From the NCBI RefSeq assembly GCF_039543185.1, contig NZ_BAABJG010000021.1, positions 248,001 through 312,000 on the forward strand: DNA of 64,000 nucleotides. Reading direction: 5' to 3'. Below the pieces are notes generated by a model. The model was given only the letters and a program-made list of their open reading frames with translations, was not told where the DNA came from and did no database searches. The position numbers and the translations under genes are program-made. Origin of the DNA: Paenibacillus_S vulneris. Its GTDB lineage: Bacteria > Bacillota > Bacilli > Paenibacillales > NBRC-103111. Below, one piece after another: positions 59,749 through 64,000 of the stretch (its first letter is position 1; each line of letters opens with the position of its first letter).

Positions 59749-60939
59749 TTAGAATCGACCTTTCTTCAATACTAATGGAATGCCGCCAATAATATACAGG
59801 TAGCGCAAATCAACGATCTTTTTCATTACTGCTGCCGTACCGCCTTTAATTTTGCGCGAGCCTACGATACCGATAGCCTCGCCGCGTCCCAGGGATGCAA
59901 CCGTTCCTTTGCTTTGGTAGACAAAGTTTTTGAGCTGCTCGCCCCGGATGGAAGCCACCAGATTATGCGCGCACACGTCCGCTTGCTGCATGGAAATTTG
60001 CGCCGTAGGAGGATAAGGACGTCCTTCCGGATTCATCACAATCGAACAGTCGCCTAAAACATAGATATGGTCGTAGCCCGGAGCACGGAGATAGTCATCG
60101 ACCTTAATGCGTCCCCGCATTGTCTCAAAGCCGGCTTCCTCAAGCATGTGATTGCCGCGAACGCCTCCTGTCCATACTACGGTCGCCGATTTGATCTCTT
60201 CGCCGGTAGCAAGCAGAACTCCCTCTGGCGTACATTCTTTGATGGCTGTGGCAATTTTGAAGGTTACTCCCTTGTTCTCAAGCACATTCATCGCATATTC
60301 TACCAGCTCGGGATCAAACCCCGGAAGCGCGGTAGGCGCTGCCTCAATGTTATAAATTTTGACCAGAGCCGGGTCCACGTCGAACTCCTTGCAGAGCTTC
60401 GGAAGACGGTCTGCGAGCTCGCCTACGAATTCGATGCCGGTAAACCCTGCGCCGCCGACTACAAAGGTCAAGTAGTCCGTACGGGAAGGCTCCCGCTTGA
60501 ACTTCGCAAACTGGTATTCGATATGTTCACGGATAAAACGAACGCTGTTAATGCTGCGAATGCTAAGCGCATATTCTTTCAATCCCGGGATACCGAATGT
60601 CTCCGGCTCTCCGCCCAGACCGATAACCAGGTAATCATAAGACAGCGTTCCTTCTTCCAAAATAACCTTCTTATCATGCGGTCGGATTTGTACGACGGTC
60701 GATTTGACGAAATCGATTTTGAACTCATCAATCAGCTTAAGTATATTGACCCGCGCGTTTTCCGGGTTATCCGTTCCTGCCGCCGGCATATGCAGGTGGG
60801 TCGTAATGTAATGGTAGTCATGTTTGTTCACCAGCGTAACATCCGCTTCGTTGTAGTTCAATTCCTTCTGTAAACGAATAGCCGTTACAATGCCGCCGTA
60901 TCCCGCTCCCAAAATGACTATTCTTGGTATTCGACTCAT
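59749..60939 (-). CDS. ndh: Type II NADH dehydrogenase (YumB-like)
   Basis: A 396-residue flavoprotein passing electrons from NADH to menaquinone at the membrane without pumping protons. FAD-binding GAGYGGIVTAIRLQKEL opens the chain; the NADH-binding GGAGFTGIEFVGEL lies at about residues 162-175; YVLGDCSIVMN contains the conserved Gly-Asp of the FAD domain, and PPTAQISMQQADVCAHNL is the quinone-site stretch. It best resembles B. subtilis YumB. A Rex-like operator lies 56 bp upstream, which suggests control by the NADH/NAD+ ratio. Confidence 0.9.
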   Translation of the reverse strand: MSRIPRIVILGAGYGGIVTAIRLQKELNYNEADVTLVNKHDYHYITTHLHMPAAGTDNPENARVNILKLIDEFKIDFVKSTVVQIRPHDKKVILEEGTLSYDYLVIGLGGEPETFGIPGLKEYALSIRSINSVRFIREHIEYQFAKFKREPSRTDYLTFVVGGAGFTGIEFVGELADRLPKLCKEFDVDPALVKIYNIEAAPTALPGFDPELVEYAMNVLENKGVTFKIATAIKECTPEGVLLATGEEIKSATVVWTGGVRGNHMLEEAGFETMRGRIKVDDYLRAPGYDHIYVLGDCSIVMNPEGRPYPPTAQISMQQADVCAHNLVASIRGEQLKNFVYQSKGTVASLGRGEAIGIVGSRKIKGGTAAVMKKIVDLRYLYIIGGIPLVLKKGRF

Positions 60940-60994
60940 GGTTTAATCCCTTCCATCACGTTATTTTCTATATTGTATGATAGTACAAAAACGT

Positions 60995-61012
60995 TTGTGA
61001 AAAATTACACAA
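60995..61012. promoter_or_regulatory. Rex-type redox operator
   Basis: TTGTGAA-AAAT-TACACAA differs from the Rex consensus TTGTGAA-N4-TTCACAA by one base. It lies in the gap between divergent ndh and yumC, closer to ndh. Confidence 0.75.
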
Positions 61013-61077
61013 AGTTATTTAAAAATCGGATTCAAGCCCATCGATTTTAATGAAATCTTTAAAAATAAAAAACATTT

Positions 61078-61106
61078 TTGTTCTTTATTTGCAGTCAGCT
61101 TATAAT
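61078..61106 (+). promoter_or_regulatory. Sigma-A promoter of yumC
   Basis: TTGTTC (61078-61083), a 17-bp spacer, TATAAT (61101-61106). The transcript would have a leader of about 225 nt, in which no known riboswitch was recognised. Confidence 0.6.
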
Positions 61107-61338
61107 CAGTTCTCATGACATAATATAATTTATATGACTAAATAGCAAGTATTATTTTGCTTCCTCCCGCCGGAATAAATCGAGACAGTGCAAGGAGTTT
61201 GCCCCTTTGACCCGCTTGTTTTACATGCTCAAACTTACGTTTTTGCCAACCCGTATTTTTCCGATATGGATGGAACGGTTGTCTTTTTCATCTATCATTC
61301 CATCCTTGGTGATCAAGTCCCGGAGGTGTTAACGAGCA

Positions 61339-62325
61339 ATGCCAAATGAAGTTGTCGATATTCTCATCGTTGGCGGCGGTCCGGCCGGTATGTTTGCCGC
61401 ATTCTACGGCGGCATGCGCCAGGCATCGGTCAAAATTATTGAAAGCATGCCTCAATTGGGCGGCCAGCTGGCCGCTCTGTACCCGGAAAAGCATATCTAC
61501 GACGTGGCCGGATTTCCTAAAGTGACCGCCATGGAGCTGGTCCATAATCTGGAGCAGCAAATGAAGCATTTTCCCGTCGATATTTTATTGGAGGAAAAAG
61601 TGCTGAAGGTAGAGAAGAAGGACGAGCGCTTGTTTGAAGTAACCACCGACAAAGGCGTTCATCATTCCAAAACCGTCATTATTACCGGAGGCGTCGGCGC
61701 CTTCGAGCCAAGGCGTCTAGAGCTGCCTGAAGCCGGGAGGTATGAGAAGAAGAACCTCCACTACTTCGTCAACGACCTCAGCAGGTTCGCCGGCCGGAAG
61801 GTGCTCATCAGCGGAGGCGGCGATTCCGCCGTCGACTGGGCGCTCATGCTGGAGCCGATCGCAGAGAAAGTAACCTTGATTCACCGCCGGGACAGATTCC
61901 GCGCCCATGAGCACAGCGTGGAGAATTTGATGAACTCCAGGGTTGAGGTGCTCACGCCCAAAGAAATTTCAGCTCTTCACGGCGAAGATTCTATCACGAA
62001 GGCTACGCTTAAGGATTGCAAATCTGGGGAAACATTCGACGTGGATGTGGATGCGGTGATCGTGAGCTTCGGCTTTATTTCCTCTCTCGGACCGATTGCC
62101 GACTGGGGCTTCGACATCGATAACGGCTCTATCGTCGTTGATTCCCGAATGGAAACAAGTATTCCGGGGATTTTCGCAGCCGGCGACATTACGACCTACC
62201 CCGGGAAGCTCAAGCTCATTGCCGTAGGCTTTGGCGAAGCCCCGACGGCTATTAACAATGCGAAGGTATACATTGATCCGAAAGCCAAATTGTCCCCCGG
62301 CCACAGCAGCAGCATGAAAATGTAA
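61339..62325 (+). CDS. yumC: Ferredoxin/flavodoxin-NADP+ reductase, TrxR-like (YumC type)
   Basis: A 328-residue flavoenzyme with the fold of thioredoxin reductase but without the CxxC redox pair. It moves electrons between NADPH and ferredoxin or flavodoxin. FAD site GGGPAGMFAAFYGGMR; NADP site ISGGGDSAVDWALML; HRRDRFRAHEHS binds the NADP phosphate; FAAGDITTYPGKLKLI closes the FAD domain. The missing Cys residues and length match B. subtilis YumC, which is essential. The start follows CCGGAGGTG. Divergent from ndh, as the yumB-yumC neighbourhood suggests. Confidence 0.93.
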   Translation: MPNEVVDILIVGGGPAGMFAAFYGGMRQASVKIIESMPQLGGQLAALYPEKHIYDVAGFPKVTAMELVHNLEQQMKHFPVDILLEEKVLKVEKKDERLFEVTTDKGVHHSKTVIITGGVGAFEPRRLELPEAGRYEKKNLHYFVNDLSRFAGRKVLISGGGDSAVDWALMLEPIAEKVTLIHRRDRFRAHEHSVENLMNSRVEVLTPKEISALHGEDSITKATLKDCKSGETFDVDVDAVIVSFGFISSLGPIADWGFDIDNGSIVVDSRMETSIPGIFAAGDITTYPGKLKLIAVGFGEAPTAINNAKVYIDPKAKLSPGHSSSMKM

Positions 62326-62345
62326 CCCGCGGCATCATTAAGCAT

Positions 62346-62395
62346 GCAAGACGCTTCTTTGTTGATACTTCAACATATAGAAGCGTCTTTTTTTC
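62346..62395 (+). terminator. yumC terminator
   Basis: AAGACGCTTCT (62348-62358) pairs with AGAAGCGTCTT (62379-62389), followed by TTTTTTCT. Confidence 0.9.
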
Positions 62396-62575
62396 TGCTG
62401 GAACCGTTTCGGCTGGCTGGAGCAGTAACTTTGTCGAGCCCAGGGATCCCCCCTTACCTTCCGTATACTAATCCACGTTCATGTAACCTCTTACATTACG
62501 GAAGCGGTTTCCTTATAATTTGGGTAGATATTATCTTCCTATACATAACCATTCCCATTTGGAGGCTCAATCCCT

Positions 62576-63559
62576 ATGAAGACTAGACAGATACCCGGAA
62601 CGGCATTGTTTCCTTCCGTCATTTGCTTGGGAACGTCCGGCTTTGGAGAATCGATTACGCTTGAGGAATCCTTTGCCCTGATGGACCGCTTCCTTTCCCA
62701 TGGCGGCAGCTTTCTGGATACGGCTAAGGTATACAGCGACTGGGTTCCCGGGGAAAGAAGCCGGAGCGAGAAGGCGATAGGTCAATGGATGAAGCTGCGC
62801 GGCAGCCGCTGTCAGGTGATTCTGGCGACCAAAGGCGCTCATCCTGACCTGGACACTATGCATATCCCTCGTTTGACCGAGGAGGATATCCGTCATGATC
62901 TGGAGCAAAGCCTGCTGAATTTGCAGACCGATTATATCGATCTGTACTGGCTTCACCGGGATGATCCGAGCCGGCCGGTCGAAGAAATAATAGACATGCT
63001 GAATGAGTATGTCAGCCAAGGGAAAATCCGGTATTTCGGCTGCTCTAACTGGAGGTCGGAGCGCATTGAGGCCGCTCGTCAGTATGCCGAAGCCAAAGGC
63101 TTGCAGAGCTTCGCAGCCAGCCAAATCAAATGGAGCCTGGCGTCCTACCCGCAGGGCAACGATCCCACCATGGTCTCGATGGATGAGAAAGAGCTTGCCT
63201 ATTATGAGCGCACAGGCCTGCCCGTTATTCCTTATAACGCGCAGGCGAACGGCTTTTTCAGCGGCCGCTATACGGTGGATCAGCTGCAGGAGCCAACCCC
63301 GGATAACCGAAAAGTATGGAAGCTGTGTAACGAGGACAATCTCCGTAAGCTTAAAGCGGTCGAGACCCTAGCGGAACGGCTGCACCTGTCTATGAGCCAA
63401 GTGGCTCTAGGGTATCTCCTTGCCCACCCTTTTCCCGTGTTCCCGATATCCGGCTGCAGAACCCTAGACCAGTTGAATGATACTTGCGCCGCAGGGGATG
63501 TGTTGTTGAACCAGGATGCCTTTCAAGAGTTGAAAAGAATCGGCAGATTTCGCCAATAG
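62576..63559 (+). CDS. Aldo/keto reductase
   Basis: A 327-residue TIM-barrel NADPH-dependent oxidoreductase. The catalytic tetrad is visible: Asp and Tyr in SFLDTAKVYSDW, Lys in VILATKGAH, His in YWLHRDDPS. Late motifs (FPVFPISGCRTLDQL) bind the NADP 2'-phosphate region. It reduces aldehydes or ketones, or oxidises sugars, in the cytoplasm; the substrate is open. GGAGG lies at the right distance before the ATG. Single gene, no clear operon partner. Confidence 0.88.
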   Translation: MKTRQIPGTALFPSVICLGTSGFGESITLEESFALMDRFLSHGGSFLDTAKVYSDWVPGERSRSEKAIGQWMKLRGSRCQVILATKGAHPDLDTMHIPRLTEEDIRHDLEQSLLNLQTDYIDLYWLHRDDPSRPVEEIIDMLNEYVSQGKIRYFGCSNWRSERIEAARQYAEAKGLQSFAASQIKWSLASYPQGNDPTMVSMDEKELAYYERTGLPVIPYNAQANGFFSGRYTVDQLQEPTPDNRKVWKLCNEDNLRKLKAVETLAERLHLSMSQVALGYLLAHPFPVFPISGCRTLDQLNDTCAAGDVLLNQDAFQELKRIGRFRQ

Positions 63560-63584
63560 ATGCTTTGCCGGCTTCGGAATTTAT

Positions 63585-63617
63585 CAAAAAAAGAGCCAAG
63601 GTCAATTGACCTTGGCT
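63585..63617 (-). terminator. sda terminator, overlapping the stop codon
   Basis: AGCCAAGGTCAA and TTGACCTTGGCT form a perfect 12-bp palindrome, followed by CTTTTTTT on the minus strand. The last sda codons lie in the stem. Confidence 0.9.
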
Positions 63618-63754
63618 TCGCTATAATAGTATTCCAAATTAAGCTGACGACGTCTGATCTCTTCTAACAACAATTCGACAAATTCCTGCTCCAACTTGAG
63701 GTTCAAAGCCTTGAAGTACGAATCGATTAAAATCTCATTGCTCATCAATCTCAT
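63602..63754 (-). CDS. sda: Sporulation checkpoint inhibitor Sda
   Basis: A 50-residue protein that binds the histidine kinase KinA and stops its phosphorylation, so blocking sporulation when replication is starting or DNA is damaged. MRLMSNEILIDSYFKALNL and the ending EFVELLLEEIRRRQLN match Bacillus Sda (helical hairpin with the S-x-E-x-L-I-x-S-Y start). The ATG at 63754 follows a perfect AGGTGATC. Four to five DnaA boxes and a sigma-A promoter precede it, as in B. subtilis. Confidence 0.93.
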   Translation of the reverse strand: MRLMSNEILIDSYFKALNLKLEQEFVELLLEEIRRRQLNLEYYYSEAKVN

Positions 63755-63786
63755 TTAGATCACCTAACTTCGCTTAAAGTAAAATT

Positions 63787-63822
63787 ATAGTAACATGTCC
63801 AGAAAAATAGAACAAGCGTTCT
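63787..63822 (-). promoter_or_regulatory. sda promoter with LexA-like box over the -35
   Basis: TTGTTC (63810-63815), a 17-bp spacer, TACTAT (63787-63792) on the minus strand. AGAAC-AAGC-GTTCT (63809-63822) overlaps the -35 and matches the Gram-positive SOS box CGAAC-N4-GTTCG except at both end bases. Confidence 0.55.
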
Positions 63823-63823
63823 G

Positions 63824-63933
63824 TTATCCACAGCTTTTTGTGCATAACCTGTGCGTACGCTGTTAATAAGTGTAATTTTTTGTATGTTTATGGGGTGAAT
63901 AATGTGGACAAGGTTATACACAGGTTATCCGCC
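63824..63933. promoter_or_regulatory. Cluster of DnaA boxes upstream of sda
   Basis: TTATCCACA at 63824-63832 (perfect), TTATGCACA on minus at 63839-63847, TTGTCCACA on minus at 63903-63911, TTATACACA at 63914-63922, and a weaker TTATCCGCC at 63925-63933. Mixed orientation, about 110 bp. Confidence 0.85.
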
Positions 63934-63965
63934 CTCGGCCTGATAAAAAAAATTAATTAAAAAAC

Positions 63966-64000
63966 AAAAAAAGCAGTCTTTCCTTATCAGAAAGACTGCC
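63966..64000 (-). terminator. Terminator of a left-pointing gene beyond the window
   Basis: GCAGTCTTTC (63973-63982) pairs with GAAAGACTGC (63990-63999), with a T run on the minus strand. The gene it ends lies outside. Confidence 0.8.

Noticed and set aside
60067..60873. 268-codon open frame on the plus strand
   Set aside because: Antisense to the type II NADH dehydrogenase gene.
63824..63933. Replication origin
   Set aside because: DnaA boxes are few and next to sda; no dnaA/dnaN genes are near, and sda is known to carry such boxes.

Overview
The window looks like chromosome of a spore-forming Paenibacillus-type bacterium (Bacillota, Bacilli). The signs are a three-gene germinant receptor operon, the sporulation checkpoint gene sda, Firmicutes-only dnaB/dnaI, coproheme decarboxylase hemQ, a three-subunit succinate dehydrogenase, an SLH-anchored cell-surface protein, a ydaO-type c-di-AMP leader on ktr genes, and many strong AGGAGG ribosome sites. 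No rRNA, tRNA, CRISPR array or intact insertion sequence was seen.

Layout. 1-2.9 kb: left-pointing sugar catabolism genes (a sugar isomerase cut by the window edge and two Gfo/Idh/MocA dehydrogenases). 3.2-7 kb: pdxK, an ECF sigma factor with an unusual C-terminal domain, a PRISE-type SDR and an HxlR regulator. 7.1-11.4 kb: a germination operon (A-B-C plus small D subunit). 11.4-21.5 kb: an accessory stretch, partly AT-rich, with a broken Rhs toxin gene, possible immunity genes, a Qnr-like pentapeptide protein, a DUF1906 protein, an efflux pump and several broken small genes. 21.6-35.1 kb: a pectin locus. 35.2-39.6 kb: sdhCAB and a LysR regulator. 39.6-45.1 kb: ktrB-ktrA-antiporter behind a c-di-AMP riboswitch, and a CPBP protease. 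45.1-64 kb: core genes (uvrC, trxA, dnaB-dnaI, yuiB, hemQ, sppA, a YtrA-type ABC operon, NDH-2, yumC, an aldo/keto reductase, sda) mixed with a few transport and regulatory genes.

The most remarkable part is 21.6-31.5 kb. Three left-pointing genes form one apparent operon. The first encodes a 1933-residue secreted protein with a PL1 and a PL9 pectate lyase domain, six fibronectin III modules, and a cohesin-like, a FIVAR and a dockerin module at its end. The second encodes a cohesin-like protein with three SLH domains, suited to anchor partners to the cell wall. The third encodes a non-catalytic protein with FN3, Big, FIVAR and dockerin modules. Together they read as a small surface-attached pectin-degrading complex, with a GH88 unsaturated glucuronyl hydrolase and a LacI regulator next door to handle the products. 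The operon has a possible promoter, an early terminator in its leader and a cre-like site.

Several control sites can be read directly: a Rex-type operator between ndh and yumC, a perfect YtrA-type operator before the ABC operon, two LacI palindromes before the pectin regulator, DnaA boxes plus a LexA-like box before sda, and a 21-bp phased repeat array before a cation diffusion facilitator. Functions are inferred from recognised protein motifs; no database search was run.
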